Source: Bradyrhizobium sp. CER78
GTDB taxonomy: Bacteria > Pseudomonadota > Alphaproteobacteria > Rhizobiales > Xanthobacteraceae
Direction of reading: 5' to 3'
NCBI RefSeq assembly: GCF_029846235.1
Contig: NZ_JARVWP010000006.1
Coordinates: forward strand, 124,001-188,000
Length of the DNA stretch: 64,000 bases
The notes under the pieces were generated by a model that was not told where the DNA came from, ran no database searches, and was given only the letters and a program-made list of their open reading frames with translations. The position numbers were made by a program, and so were the translations under genes. Shown here piece after piece: positions 42,996 to 51,550 of this stretch. Numbering within the stretch: position 1 is the stretch's first letter; every line of letters starts with the position of its first letter.

Positions 42996-43778
42996 TCAGG
43001 CTTCGGGCTTGGCTGGCTCCGCTTGGCCGCCCCGGCGCCAGCGCTGCATCCAGCGGTAGCCGGGCATTGCGAGCCGGGTCAGCGCGGCATCGACCTGGGC
43101 GTCGGTCAGCCGCGTCGCGGCCCAGCGGTAGATCAGCGCGTAAAACAGCCAGACGGTGAAGAACGACACTAGGCCGGCGATCGCCACATCGGTGAAGAAA
43201 TGGCCGCCAAAGGCCATTCGAAGCCCGCTGGTGACGATGCCGAACACGGTCGCCCCGGCAAAGGCCAGCGGCCGCCAGGCAGGCGGCGTCAGCGCCGCCG
43301 GCGCATAGGTCCAGAACGCGGTGGCGCCCTCGCCGGAGAAGAACGAGCAGTTGCGGGGGCAGCCGCCGCGCGGATCCCACCACGGCATGAATTGCAAATC
43401 GCCGCCGAACTGCGTTACGAACACCGGCCGCGGCCGGCCCCAATAATTCTTGAAGGTGAAATTGGTGAGGACACCGGCCGAGAGCAGCATCGTGGTGAGC
43501 AGGAACACCGCGGCGCGGCCGGACATCAGCATCGGCCGATCCGGCCGGATGAATTTCCAGACGATGGTCACGATCGCCGGCAGAACCAGCGCCCAGGCGA
43601 TCCACATCGCCGCATCGCGCGCGAACTGCGCCACCGCATCGAGCTTCAGCGGGAAGGTTTTCTCTGCGACGTCGTAGAACAGCGCCGCCAGCTTCAGGTC
43701 GAGCTCGGGATAGAGCCCGAACAGAATGCCGACGATGAGCGCCAGCGCCAGCGCGATGAAAAGTCCGGTCCGGTTCAT
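42996..43778 (-). CDS. PAP2-superfamily membrane phosphatase (LpxF/LpxE-like)
   Basis: 260 residues with about six membrane segments. The PAP2 signature is present in divergent form: KNYWGRPRP (motif 1), SFFSGEGATAF (motif 2, with Glu at the usual His position of PSGH), and SGLRMAFGGHFFTDV (motif 3, Arg-x5-His-x3-Asp). This variant resembles lipid A phosphatases of the LpxF/LpxE group, which remove phosphates from lipid A in the inner-membrane outer leaflet. A pyrophosphatase or phospholipid role is also possible. Alone on its strand between argG and an unknown membrane protein gene. Confidence 0.8.
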   Translation of the reverse strand: MNRTGLFIALALALIVGILFGLYPELDLKLAALFYDVAEKTFPLKLDAVAQFARDAAMWIAWALVLPAIVTIVWKFIRPDRPMLMSGRAAVFLLTTMLLSAGVLTNFTFKNYWGRPRPVFVTQFGGDLQFMPWWDPRGGCPRNCSFFSGEGATAFWTYAPAALTPPAWRPLAFAGATVFGIVTSGLRMAFGGHFFTDVAIAGLVSFFTVWLFYALIYRWAATRLTDAQVDAALTRLAMPGYRWMQRWRRGGQAEPAKPEA

Positions 43779-43863
43779 GGCGCGCGGTTTAGCCGAGGCG
43801 GGAGGGCATGGAAAGTGCGTCGGCTTGCCTTACCCTCCTCTGGAGGGGAGCGTAAGCGTTGCA

Positions 43864-44349
43864 TCACGGCCGCGGCGATTGCGACGGCAATGGCGGGGGT
43901 GGCGGCAAGGGGCGCGGCGGCTCGCGCCAGGCGCCGGCGGTGCGGCCGGCGATCAGCCAGTAGACCAGGCCCGCGACGATGCCGGCGCCGGTCATGATCT
44001 CCATGTGCCGGCGCACGATGCCGTGGAACTGCATCGTGTCGGGATCGAACGGGATCAGGCCGAGATAGCAGGCCGCGCCGACGATCGCGCCGCCGACGGC
44101 ATAGGCCAGCACGCTCCTGATGAAGAACGCCTCGGTGATCAGCACCACGATCAGCGCGGGCAGCAGCGCAAAGCCTGAGATGAAGATGAAACCGAAGCCG
44201 AGCACGATATCGATCGCACTCTGGTCGATCTGCCCGCCGAAATCAGAGATCTCGGGATATAGCACCGCGCCGACCACGATGATCCCCGCCACGAAGCAGG
44301 CCATCAGGAAGCCGAACGCAACGACGAACAGGCGGCCGATCAGGGCCAT
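43864..44349 (-). CDS. Hypothetical four-span membrane protein
   Basis: 161 residues with four hydrophobic segments (about 8-28, 48-68, 78-98, 115-135) and a proline-rich cytoplasmic-looking C-terminal tail ('REPPRPLPPPPPLP'). The ATG at 44347-44349 is the first in frame. I recognise no family with a function. It shares its strand with the PAP2 gene, 85 bases downstream, and lies just past a repeat from rlmN. Gene status is moderately secure from frame and membrane pattern. Confidence 0.65.
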   Translation of the reverse strand: MALIGRLFVVAFGFLMACFVAGIIVVGAVLYPEISDFGGQIDQSAIDIVLGFGFIFISGFALLPALIVVLITEAFFIRSVLAYAVGGAIVGAACYLGLIPFDPDTMQFHGIVRRHMEIMTGAGIVAGLVYWLIAGRTAGAWREPPRPLPPPPPLPSQSPRP

Positions 44350-44361
44350 GCTAGAGCCTCA

Positions 44362-44447
44362 CCGTCATTGCGAGCGGAGCGAAGCAATCCATCTCTCGGC
44401 TCGCGGAGATATCGATTGCTTCGTCGCTTCGCTCCTCGCAATGACGG
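44362..44447. repeat. Palindromic repeat, 'CATTGCGAG' family, copy 2
   Basis: CCGTCATTGCGAG and CTCGCAATGACGG form the ends, with GAAGCAATCC and GATTGCTTC inside. Between two same-strand genes. Related to 40203 and 63196. Confidence 0.9.
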
Positions 44448-44469
44448 ATTGCATGGAGAGTGGCACTGC

Positions 44470-45684
44470 TCAATCCGTCATCGCCATCGCGCGCAACGCC
44501 TGGCGCTCGCGGGCGGAGAGTTTTTCGGTCTCCGACTTGAGCTGGCCGCAGGCGGCGAGGATGTCGCGGCCGCGCGGCGTGCGCACCGGCGAGGAGTAGC
44601 CGGCGTTCAAGATGTATTCGGAGAATTTCTCGATCTGCTCCCAGTCCGAGCATTCGTAGGCGGTGCCCGGCCATGGATTGAACGGGATCAGATTGATCTT
44701 GGCCGGAATACCCTTGAGCAGCTTGACCAGGAGCTTCGCGTCATCGAGCGAATCGTTGATGCCCTTGAGCATCACATATTCGAAGGTGATACGTCGCGCA
44801 TTCGAGGCGCCGGGATAGTCACGGCAAGCCTGTAGCAGCTCCTTGATCGGATATTTGCGGTTCAGCGGCACCAGCTCGTTGCGTAGCTCGTCGCGCACCG
44901 CATGCAGCGAGATCGCGAGCATGACGCCGATCTCGTCGCCGGTGCGCTGGATGTTCGGCACCACGCCCGAGGTCGACAGCGTGATGCGGCGGCGGGAAAT
45001 GCCGATGCCTTCATTGTCGCCGACGATCAACAGCGCATCGCGCACCGCGTCGAAATTGTAGAGCGGCTCGCCCATCCCCATCATCACGATGTTGGTGACG
45101 CGGCGGGTGCCGTCCTCGCGGTCGGCCCAGTCATTGAGCCGGTCGCGCGCCACCATCACCTGGCCGACGATCTCGCCGGCGGTGAGGTTGCGCACCAGCC
45201 GCTGCGTGCCGGTGTGACAGAACGAGCAGTTCAGCGTGCAGCCGACCTGCGAGGAAACGCACAGCGTGCCGCGATCGGTCTCCGGGATGTAGACGCACTC
45301 GACCTCGTGCGGCCGCTCGACCTTGTCGCCGCTCGGGAGCCGCAGCAGCCATTTGCGCGTGCCGTCATTGGAGATCTGCTCGGCGACCACCTCGGGACGG
45401 TCGACGGTAAAATGCTTCTCGAGCTCGGCGCGCATGTCCTTCGAGACGTTGGTCATCTCGGCGAAGCTCTTGGCACCACGGAAATACATCCAGTTCCAGA
45501 GCTGCTGGGTGCGCATCTTGCGCTGGCCGGCCTGCACACCGATTTCGCCCAGGCGATCTGATATCTCCGCGCGCGACAGCCCGATCAGCGACGGCTTGGC
45601 CGGCGGCACATAGGTCTCGAGCGGAACCTTTTCGACCAGCGCGCTGGCGCCGGGCACGGCAGTGGGGATCACGGTGTCGGTCAT
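44470..45684 (-). CDS. rlmN: 23S rRNA (A2503-C2)/tRNA (A37) methyltransferase RlmN
   Basis: 404 residues. '[16 protein letters not shown]' gives the radical SAM CX3CX2C cluster, preceded by 'CVSSQ' and followed by the methylated-Cys region near the end ('[11 protein letters not shown]'), where the catalytic cysteine lies. An N-terminal tail of about 30 residues is longer than usual. RlmN methylates C2 of adenosine in 23S rRNA A2503 and some tRNAs. Alone on its strand. Confidence 0.96.
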   Translation of the reverse strand: MTDTVIPTAVPGASALVEKVPLETYVPPAKPSLIGLSRAEISDRLGEIGVQAGQRKMRTQQLWNWMYFRGAKSFAEMTNVSKDMRAELEKHFTVDRPEVVAEQISNDGTRKWLLRLPSGDKVERPHEVECVYIPETDRGTLCVSSQVGCTLNCSFCHTGTQRLVRNLTAGEIVGQVMVARDRLNDWADREDGTRRVTNIVMMGMGEPLYNFDAVRDALLIVGDNEGIGISRRRITLSTSGVVPNIQRTGDEIGVMLAISLHAVRDELRNELVPLNRKYPIKELLQACRDYPGASNARRITFEYVMLKGINDSLDDAKLLVKLLKGIPAKINLIPFNPWPGTAYECSDWEQIEKFSEYILNAGYSSPVRTPRGRDILAACGQLKSETEKLSARERQALRAMAMTD

Positions 45685-45777
45685 GAAACCTCAAATAGGC
45701 CTTCCAGCCGGTGCTGGAAAGCCACCAAATACCTCGATTTTACGTCTCTGAGCGGACTTTGTCGGCCGGATCGCGCT

Positions 45778-46377
45778 CTAGCGCCGGCAGTCCTGCCCCA
45801 ACCGGTCGAGCGCCTGCGCCAGGCCCTTCAGCGAGAAGCTGTCGATCGTCTCGGTACCCTTCGCCGAGACGGCTTTTACCGTCAGATCGGCCGATTTGCG
45901 CATGGCTTCCACCATCCGCTCCTCCTCGGCCGCATTCTTGATCCAGAGGCCGTCGCCCTGCGTGTACATCGCATAGGTCCCGCCGCCGACCTGCAGCGTC
46001 GATTCCGAGCCCGGCTTCACTGTGTAGCCGATCATGATCGAGACTTCGTTGACGACCTTTTCGGCCGGACGGGTCGAGATGAAGGCATAGGCCGGATCGC
46101 GCGGCCGGTTCGGCGGGTTGGTCTTCGACGACGACGGCTTGGCGAGCGCAAAGCACACCTTCTTGCCGTTCGGCGAGGCGGTGTAGGCACCCCAGGTGCC
46201 GAATTGGCCGATCAAGGTCGGTTCCGCACCGCCGGCCGCAGCCGCGGCGGCCGAAGGCGCCGGCTTGGCCGCTTCCTTCGCCGTATCCCTCTTGGGCGCA
46301 GCCAGCGTCGGTGCAAGGGTAATGATCCCGCACAGAACACAAGCCGCCAGTGATGTCAGAATCTGCCGCACGGCCAA
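45778..46377 (-). CDS. Invasion-associated locus B-like exported protein
   Basis: 199 residues. The likely start is TTG at 46375-46377, with GGGGG six bases upstream (a GTG six bases later is an alternative). Residues 1-27 are a signal peptide, then an Ala/Pro-rich linker. The domain has 'FGTWGAYTASPNGKKVCFALAKP' split at its core GxWxaY and KVCF, typical of IalB-family proteins (PF06776), periplasmic or surface proteins of rhizobia and Bartonella. A terminal Cys could pair with the earlier one. Function in free-living rhizobia is unknown. Confidence 0.82.
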   Translation of the reverse strand: MAVRQILTSLAACVLCGIITLAPTLAAPKRDTAKEAAKPAPSAAAAAAGGAEPTLIGQFGTWGAYTASPNGKKVCFALAKPSSSKTNPPNRPRDPAYAFISTRPAEKVVNEVSIMIGYTVKPGSESTLQVGGGTYAMYTQGDGLWIKNAAEEERMVEAMRKSADLTVKAVSAKGTETIDSFSLKGLAQALDRLGQDCRR

Positions 46378-46551
46378 CTGGTTCCCCCATCATTGTGACT
46401 GCAAGATGGCCCGGCGATTCCCCCTCCGCCGGCTCGGATGGATAACCGGGAAACGCTTTTTTGGGAAGGCAGTTAGGCTTGGGCGCGCGTCAGCCAAAAG
46501 CCGCACGCGCGTTGTCGCACCTCGATGCTTGTTGTCGCTGATCAGCCTTGA

Positions 46552-47391
46552 TCATGCCTTGGCGCGTGCTGCGCGCTGGCTCTCCCACTGCGCATCGGTC
46601 CATTGCAGCAGGTCCTCGGCACCGGAACTGCGCAAATGCGAGCCGCCGTCCTGCACCACCATCTCGCCATTGATGTAGCCGGCCTGATCCGAGATCAGGA
46701 AGGTCGCAAGATTGGCGAGCTCCGAATGCTCGCCGGCGCGGCCGAGCGGATTGCGATGCGACCAGGTCTCACGGCGCCCTTCGGGACGCAGCTGTCCGGT
46801 AGCACCTGGCGTCGGGAACGCGCCGGGTGCGATCGCCACGGTGCGAATGCCCTTCGGGCCCCATTCGACGGCAAGGCTCTTGGTCATCGCCAGCACCGCG
46901 GTCTTGGCCATCGACGACGGCACGGTGAAGGCGCGGCCGGTGATTGTCGAGGTCGACAGGATCGAGAGCACCACGCCCTTGTGCTTGCCTTCGATCCAGC
47001 GGCGGCCGGCAGCGAGCGTGCAGTACATCGTGCCGTGCAGCGTCGGCGCGAGGATCGCGTCCGCCGCACGGAATGACAAATGTTCGCTCTGCGCAATAAA
47101 GGTTGCGGCAGCATTGTTGACCAGCACGTCGATCGGCGCGTCCTGCCACACCTGGTCCATCATCGCTTCGACAGCAGCGCCATCGCGGATATCGCAGCGC
47201 GCGGTCGAGACCTTGGCGCCGAACTCGCTGCGGAATTTGCCTGCGGTTTCCTCCAGCAGCGCCTCGCGGCGCCCGCAGATGATCAGTTCGGCGCCGAGTT
47301 CGGCAAAGCGGGCGCCCATCGCCGCGCCAAGGCCGGAGCCGCCGCCGGTGATCAGGATGCGCTTTTTCGCTAGCAGGCCTTTTTCAAACAT
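46552..47391 (-). CDS. SDR of the 2,4-dienoyl-CoA reductase-like group
   Basis: 279 residues from the ATG at 47389-47391, with GGAGGG upstream. 'ILITGGGSGLGAAMGARF' is the cofactor loop and NNAAATF the structural motif. The usual catalytic YxxxK is replaced by SSMAK (in 'VPSSMAKTAVLAMTKSLAVEWG', core only), as in peroxisomal and mitochondrial 2,4-dienoyl-CoA reductases, where Ser/Lys substitute. It probably reduces unsaturated acyl-CoA with NADPH in fatty-acid oxidation, an inference from that replacement. Divergent from the quinone oxidoreductase gene across a perfect palindrome. Confidence 0.85.
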   Translation of the reverse strand: MFEKGLLAKKRILITGGGSGLGAAMGARFAELGAELIICGRREALLEETAGKFRSEFGAKVSTARCDIRDGAAVEAMMDQVWQDAPIDVLVNNAAATFIAQSEHLSFRAADAILAPTLHGTMYCTLAAGRRWIEGKHKGVVLSILSTSTITGRAFTVPSSMAKTAVLAMTKSLAVEWGPKGIRTVAIAPGAFPTPGATGQLRPEGRRETWSHRNPLGRAGEHSELANLATFLISDQAGYINGEMVVQDGGSHLRSSGAEDLLQWTDAQWESQRAARAKA

Positions 47392-47450
47392 AGTTTGATC
47401 CCTCCGCTTTGTATTGTCGCTCCGCCGCAAATCCGGCATGAAGCTTGTAG

Positions 47451-47464
47451 TGCAAGATCTTGCA
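47451..47464. promoter_or_regulatory. Perfect palindrome in divergent promoter region
   Basis: TGCAAGATCTTGCA is fully self-complementary and lies 33 bases before the ATG of the quinone oxidoreductase and 60 bases from the SDR start. It may be an operator for a dimeric regulator, but no regulator gene is adjacent. Confidence 0.55.
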
Positions 47465-47496
47465 GCTCTTTCTGCGTCCGAAACTCAGGTGTGTCC

Positions 47497-48477
47497 ATGA
47501 AAGCCATCCTCTGCTCGCAATACTGTCAACCCGACGATCTCGTGCTGGCAGACGTGCCCGATCCGGTGGCCGGACCTGGCGAAGCCGTGATCGCGATCAA
47601 GGCGGCGGCGCTCAATTTCTTCGACATCCTGATGATTCAGGGCAAGTATCAGATCAAGCCGCCGTTCCCGTTCTCGCCGGCCGCCGAAGTCGCCGGCGTG
47701 ATCGAAAGCATCGGCGCTGGTGTCACCGATCTGAAGGTCGGCGATCGCGTCGTGGCTTCATGCGGTCACAACGGCGCGCGTGACAAGATCGCGCTGCCGG
47801 CGAATACGATCGTGAAGATTCCTGACAATCTCGATTACGATCGCGCCGCCGGCATCATCATCATCTACGGCACCGCGCTGCATGCGCTGGAAGATCGCGC
47901 GAGCCCGAAGCCGGGCGAGACGCTCGCGGTGCTGGGCGCCGCCGGCGGCACCGGCCTTGCCGCGTGCGAGCTCGGCAAGCTGATGGGCCTGAAAGTGATC
48001 GCCTGCGCATCGTCGGACGAGAAGCTTGCATTCGCCAAGCAGCACGGCGCCGAGCTGACGCTGAACTACGCCAAGGAAGATCTCAAAGAGGGCCTGCGCA
48101 AGCTGACCGACGGCAAGGGCGCCGACATCGTGTTCGATCCGGTCGGCGGCGCCTATGCCGAAGCCGCGTTGCGCTCGACCGCATGGGAAGGCCGCTTCCT
48201 GGTGATCGGCTTTGCCGCAGGTGACATCCCGAAGATCCCGCTCAACCTCGCGCTGCTGAAGGGCTGCGATATCCGCGGCGTGTTCTGGGGCGCGTGGGCG
48301 CGGCAGAATCCCGAGAAGAACCGCAAGAACCTCGAGAAGCTCGTGCAGTGGACCGCCGAGGGTAAGATCTCCTCCCATGTCGACCGCACCTTCCCGCTGT
48401 CGCAAACAGCGGAAGCCCTGAAGGTGCTCGCCGGCCGCAAGGCGATGGGCAAGGTGATCCTGCATCCGGGCAGCTGA
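47497..48477 (+). CDS. NADPH:quinone oxidoreductase-like, zinc-free MDR family
   Basis: 326 residues from ATG 47497; a frame open from 47395 is longer but overlaps the divergent promoter. The GroES-like N-terminal domain lacks zinc ligands. 'LGAAGGTGLAACELGKLMGLKVIACA' split at its AAGGTG core is the nucleotide-binding loop, and 'FPLSQTAEALKVLAGRKAMGKVIL' ends the protein. It probably reduces quinones or enoyl substrates with NADPH. Divergent from the DECR-like SDR; a joint role in unsaturated acyl-CoA metabolism is conceivable but not shown. Confidence 0.9.
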   Translation: MKAILCSQYCQPDDLVLADVPDPVAGPGEAVIAIKAAALNFFDILMIQGKYQIKPPFPFSPAAEVAGVIESIGAGVTDLKVGDRVVASCGHNGARDKIALPANTIVKIPDNLDYDRAAGIIIIYGTALHALEDRASPKPGETLAVLGAAGGTGLAACELGKLMGLKVIACASSDEKLAFAKQHGAELTLNYAKEDLKEGLRKLTDGKGADIVFDPVGGAYAEAALRSTAWEGRFLVIGFAAGDIPKIPLNLALLKGCDIRGVFWGAWARQNPEKNRKNLEKLVQWTAEGKISSHVDRTFPLSQTAEALKVLAGRKAMGKVILHPGS

Positions 48478-48502
48478 GCTGGGAAACCGCGTTCCCCTAT
48501 CA

Positions 48503-48605
48503 CCGTCACCCTGAGGAGCGCGTAGCGCGTCTCGAAGGGTCGACGGCCCTGGACCGGGCCGCGCATCCTTCGAGGCTCGCAAGAGCTCGCACCTCAGGAT
48601 GACGG
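48503..48605. repeat. Palindromic repeat, 'CACCCTGAGG' family, copy 2
   Basis: CCGTCACCCTGAGGAGCGCGTAG-type left end (first 20 bases visible as CCGTCACCCTGAGGAGCGCG) and CCTCAGGATGACGG right end, with TCGAAGG/CCTTCGAGG inside. First of two repeats in one convergent gap. Confidence 0.9.
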
Positions 48606-48617
48606 ATCAAGAGTTTA

Positions 48618-48705
48618 GTAGCCCGGATGGAGCGTAGCGAAATCCGGGACTGAACCATCAGCAGCTAGAGTGGCCCCGGATTGCGCTTCGCTTCATCCGG
48701 GCTAC
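48618..48705. repeat. Palindromic repeat, 'GTAGCCCGGATG' family, copy 3
   Basis: GTAGCCCGGATG at the left and CATCCGGGCTAC at the right, with GAAATCCGGG and CCCCGGATT inside. It directly follows the repeat at 48503, so two families sit side by side before the convergent YkvA-like gene. Confidence 0.9.
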
Positions 48706-48717
48706 GCGTACGCGCAC

Positions 48718-49095
48718 TCACTCCGCCTCAGGCACCCCGCGCTTCAACGCCGTGCGTGCGGCTTCGCGGTGGTCCGGCGTGATATGGCTTGCCACCATGC
48801 GGATCGCGGTTGCGAGCACCGCCGCATCGTCGGTGAAGCCGAGCACCGGCAGCATGTCCGGAATGAAATCGAACGGCAGGATGAAATAGGCGATCGCGCC
48901 GAGCAGCGCGGCCTGGACATGGCGCGGCGTCTGCCGATCGAAGGCGCAGTAATAGGCGGCCAGCAGGTCCTCGGCGAAAGGCAGGCGCGCCACCACTTTC
49001 TTGAACTTGATCCAGAAACGGCGGCGCACGCTTTCCGGGTCCTGCGCCAGCCGGTCGGCAGGCCCAAATCGCATACCGTAGTCGCTCGTTGCCAT
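48718..49095 (-). CDS. YkvA family (DUF1232) membrane protein
   Basis: 125 residues from the ATG at 49093-49095, the likely start (the frame extends to 49182 but with no family support there). 'ALLGAIAYFILPFDFIPDMLPVLGFTDDAAVL' at its core YFILPFDxIPDxxPxxGxxDDxxV matches DUF1232/YkvA, small proteins with one or two membrane-associated helices and unknown function. Downstream of it lies the pterin carbinolamine dehydratase gene's strand-mate. Confidence 0.88.
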   Translation of the reverse strand: MATSDYGMRFGPADRLAQDPESVRRRFWIKFKKVVARLPFAEDLLAAYYCAFDRQTPRHVQAALLGAIAYFILPFDFIPDMLPVLGFTDDAAVLATAIRMVASHITPDHREAARTALKRGVPEAE

Positions 49096-49187
49096 CGCCA
49101 GGGTTCCTCGACGCCGCGACAGTTCGGCGGCGGACGAAGCGAATCTGGGGATGTCCGCCAACCGGCGCAAGGCTGCGGGCAACAGGG

Positions 49188-49493
49188 TCAGTTGACCCCA
49201 AGCTGCCTTGCGATCGCGTTCATGGCCTTGGCGAGCTCGATATCGCGCTTGGTCACCCCGCCGACGTCATGGGTCGCGAGCACGACCTCGACCGTCTTGT
49301 AGACGTTCTTCCATTCCGGGTGATGATCGTTCTTCTCGGCGACCAAAGCGGCGCGCGCCATGAAGCCGAAAGCCTCGTTGAAGTCCTTGAACACGAAGGT
49401 CTTTGCGATCGCCTCGCGATCGGCCAGCTCGGTCCAGCCGGCCAGTTCCCACAGCGCGGCCTTCCGTGCTTCCGCTGACAGCTTTTCGACCAT
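49188..49493 (-). CDS. phhB: Pterin-4a-carbinolamine dehydratase
   Basis: 101 residues from the ATG at 49491-49493, with GGGAGGG upstream. '[32 protein letters not shown]' holds the H-H-P-E-W core of DCoH/PhhB proteins. It dehydrates 4a-hydroxytetrahydrobiopterin or related pterins; besides phenylalanine hydroxylase recycling, these proteins also act in other pterin roles. No phenylalanine hydroxylase gene is nearby, so the symbol is by family only. Confidence 0.93.
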   Translation of the reverse strand: MVEKLSAEARKAALWELAGWTELADREAIAKTFVFKDFNEAFGFMARAALVAEKNDHHPEWKNVYKTVEVVLATHDVGGVTKRDIELAKAMNAIARQLGVN

Positions 49494-49717
49494 GGTAACC
49501 CTCCCGTTTGCCGCCGACCTTAGCCTAACAATCGGCCTCCGGGTGGGATCCATGCCGAAATTAAGGCCGAAATCGCGTCCTATCGCCGCTGGTAACCATG
49601 ACGGAGATGTAACATCTGTCCGTTCAGTAATTTGCTACAAACAGAGGATGTATCCCCGTTGGTAGTTTGCGAAATTGAGCCCAGACGGTTGTTTGCGAGA
49701 TCGATGATCCAAGGCCG

Positions 49718-51121
49718 ATGACAGACGGCTCCGCCAGCATATCGCCCAAGCCGTTGCGCTCCGCCAAGCGCCGGCTGATGTTCGTTTTGATCGCGGGCGC
49801 GCTCGCCATCATCGGCGCAACGGCCGCCGGCTACTATTTCGCGGTGCGTCCGGTGACGCTCAAGATCGCGGTCGGCCCGGCGAACAGCGATGACCTCAAG
49901 GTCGTGCAGGCGCTGGCGCAGGCCTTCAACAACCAGCAGCATACCCAGGTCAAACTTCGACCAGTGCAGACCGACGGCGCCACCGCGAGTGCAAAGACGC
50001 TGGCCGACGGCAAGGCCGACCTCGCCATCATCCGCGGCGATCTCGAGGTGCCGAAGAATGCGCAGGCGGTCGCGACCTTGCGCAAGAACGTCGTGGTGAT
50101 GTGGGTTCCGCCCGCAAAGGGCAAGGTTCGCAAATCCGCCAAGATCACCAAGATCGCGCAGCTTGCCGGCCGCAAGATCGGCGTCGTCGGCCGCACCCCG
50201 GCCAATGTCGATCTGCTGAAGCTGATCCTGACGCAATACGGCGTCGACCCGATGAAGGTCGAGATCGTGCAATTCCCGGCCAATGAAGCGCCGGACGCCA
50301 TCAAGAACCTGAAGGCCGACGCCTACCTTGCCGTCGGTCCGGCCAACAGCAAGCTCACGATCGATGCGATCACGGCATCGACCAAGGACGGCGGCGAGCC
50401 GACCTTCCTGGCGATCGACGCGTCCGAAGCGATCGCGCAAAACCATCCGGCCTATGAGGCCGCCGAAATCCCCGCCGGCTCGCTCGGCTCGGCCGACCGG
50501 CCCGACGACGAAGTCAAGACGATCAGCTTCTCGCACCACATCGTCGCGCGAAAGGGCCTGTCGGACTCGACAGTCGCAGCCTTCACCCGGCAATTGTTCG
50601 CGATCCGGCAATCGCTCAAGAACGACTTCCCGCTCGCCGCAAAGATCGAGACGCCCGACACCGACAAGGACGCCACCATCCCGGTGCATCCCGGCGCGGC
50701 TGCCTTCGTCGACGGCGAGGAAAAGACCTTCCTCGACCGCTACAGCGATTACATCTGGTGGAGCCTGATGGCGTTCTCGGCGATGGGCTCGGCCGGTGCG
50801 TGGTTCGCCGGCTATCTCAAGCAGGACGAGCGCAACACCAACACCTCGCAGCGCGAACGCCTGCTGGAGATGCTGAAGGCCGCACGGCAGAGCGATTCGA
50901 CCGATGAGCTCGACCAGCTGCAGGCCGAAGCCGACGACATCCTGCGCCACACGCTGGACTGCTTCGAGCATGGCGCCATCGAGGAAGGTACGTTGACCGC
51001 GTTCAACATCGCGCTCGAGCAGTTCCACAACGCCGTCGCCGACCGCAAGGCACTGCTGCTGAGCATGCCGCAGAACTTGCAGCGGACCGCGACGCAGTTT
51101 CGCGCGGCGGGCACGGCGTAG
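49718..51121 (+). CDS. TAXI-family (TRAP-like) solute-binding protein, membrane anchored
   Basis: 467 residues. An N-terminal span (about 20-44) precedes a TAXI-type periplasmic binding domain (about 48-340: 'LKIAVGPANSDDLKVVQALAQAF', then 'GKADLAIIRGD'). A second span lies near 347-366, followed by a cytoplasmic helical tail of about 100 residues. TAXI proteins usually work with TRAP permeases; none is nearby, and the second span plus tail suggest a sensor-like or orphan role. Divergent from phhB. Confidence 0.85.
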   Translation: MTDGSASISPKPLRSAKRRLMFVLIAGALAIIGATAAGYYFAVRPVTLKIAVGPANSDDLKVVQALAQAFNNQQHTQVKLRPVQTDGATASAKTLADGKADLAIIRGDLEVPKNAQAVATLRKNVVVMWVPPAKGKVRKSAKITKIAQLAGRKIGVVGRTPANVDLLKLILTQYGVDPMKVEIVQFPANEAPDAIKNLKADAYLAVGPANSKLTIDAITASTKDGGEPTFLAIDASEAIAQNHPAYEAAEIPAGSLGSADRPDDEVKTISFSHHIVARKGLSDSTVAAFTRQLFAIRQSLKNDFPLAAKIETPDTDKDATIPVHPGAAAFVDGEEKTFLDRYSDYIWWSLMAFSAMGSAGAWFAGYLKQDERNTNTSQRERLLEMLKAARQSDSTDELDQLQAEADDILRHTLDCFEHGAIEEGTLTAFNIALEQFHNAVADRKALLLSMPQNLQRTATQFRAAGTA

Positions 51122-51550
51122 CCGTCAATCCCTCTCCATCCGCGGACACTCTTCGCCTCCTCCGCTTGCGAATGACTCCGTCCGTTTTCTCATCCGAAGA
51201 CTTGTGAGGGAGTCACCGGCGGTAGGGTTCCCTCCCCCCTTGCGGGGGAGGGTTAGGGAGAGGGGTGCCACACGACGTGCTCTCTCCGTATGCGGTTCGA
51301 CACAAGTGAGCTGCGAAGGCACCATTCTCATGTGCATCTCGCCCGGGGCCCACCCCTCTCCCCACCCTCCCCCGCAAGGGGGGAGGGTGCCTGACGTGCG
51401 TGCTCGCCTTACGAACGAAGCCCGGATCAGCTGCAAACTTCACGCACGCTGATGATCCGCCGTCCCGCCCTGTAATCTCACCGTCATGGAATTTTCCTAC
51501 GTCTTTGCGAGCCCGCGGCGCATTGTCGCCGCGACCTGAGGAGGCTCCCC
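51122..51550. other. 429-base gap holding one palindromic repeat
   Basis: It carries the repeat at 51230-51387. The remaining bases on either side show no gene, RNA or promoter I can name. The phoD ATG at 51551 follows a GAGGAG site. Confidence 0.6.
51230..51387. repeat. Large palindromic repeat, CCCTCCCC-type arms
   Basis: The left arm 51230-51265 (CCCTCCCCCCTTGCGGGGGA, then GGGTTAGGGAGAGGGG) and the right arm 51353-51387 are near-perfect inverted repeats. Each arm is itself hairpin-forming (CCCC..GCGGGG). Related in layout to 5114 and 56819. Confidence 0.85.

Noticed and set aside
45702..45719. Hairpin TTCCAGC/GCTGGAA before rlmN as terminator
   Set aside because: Only seven pairs and no U-tract on the minus strand; too weak to call.
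49554..49717. Repeat in the phhB/TAXI divergent gap
   Set aside because: No inverted arms longer than a few bases; none of the families matches.
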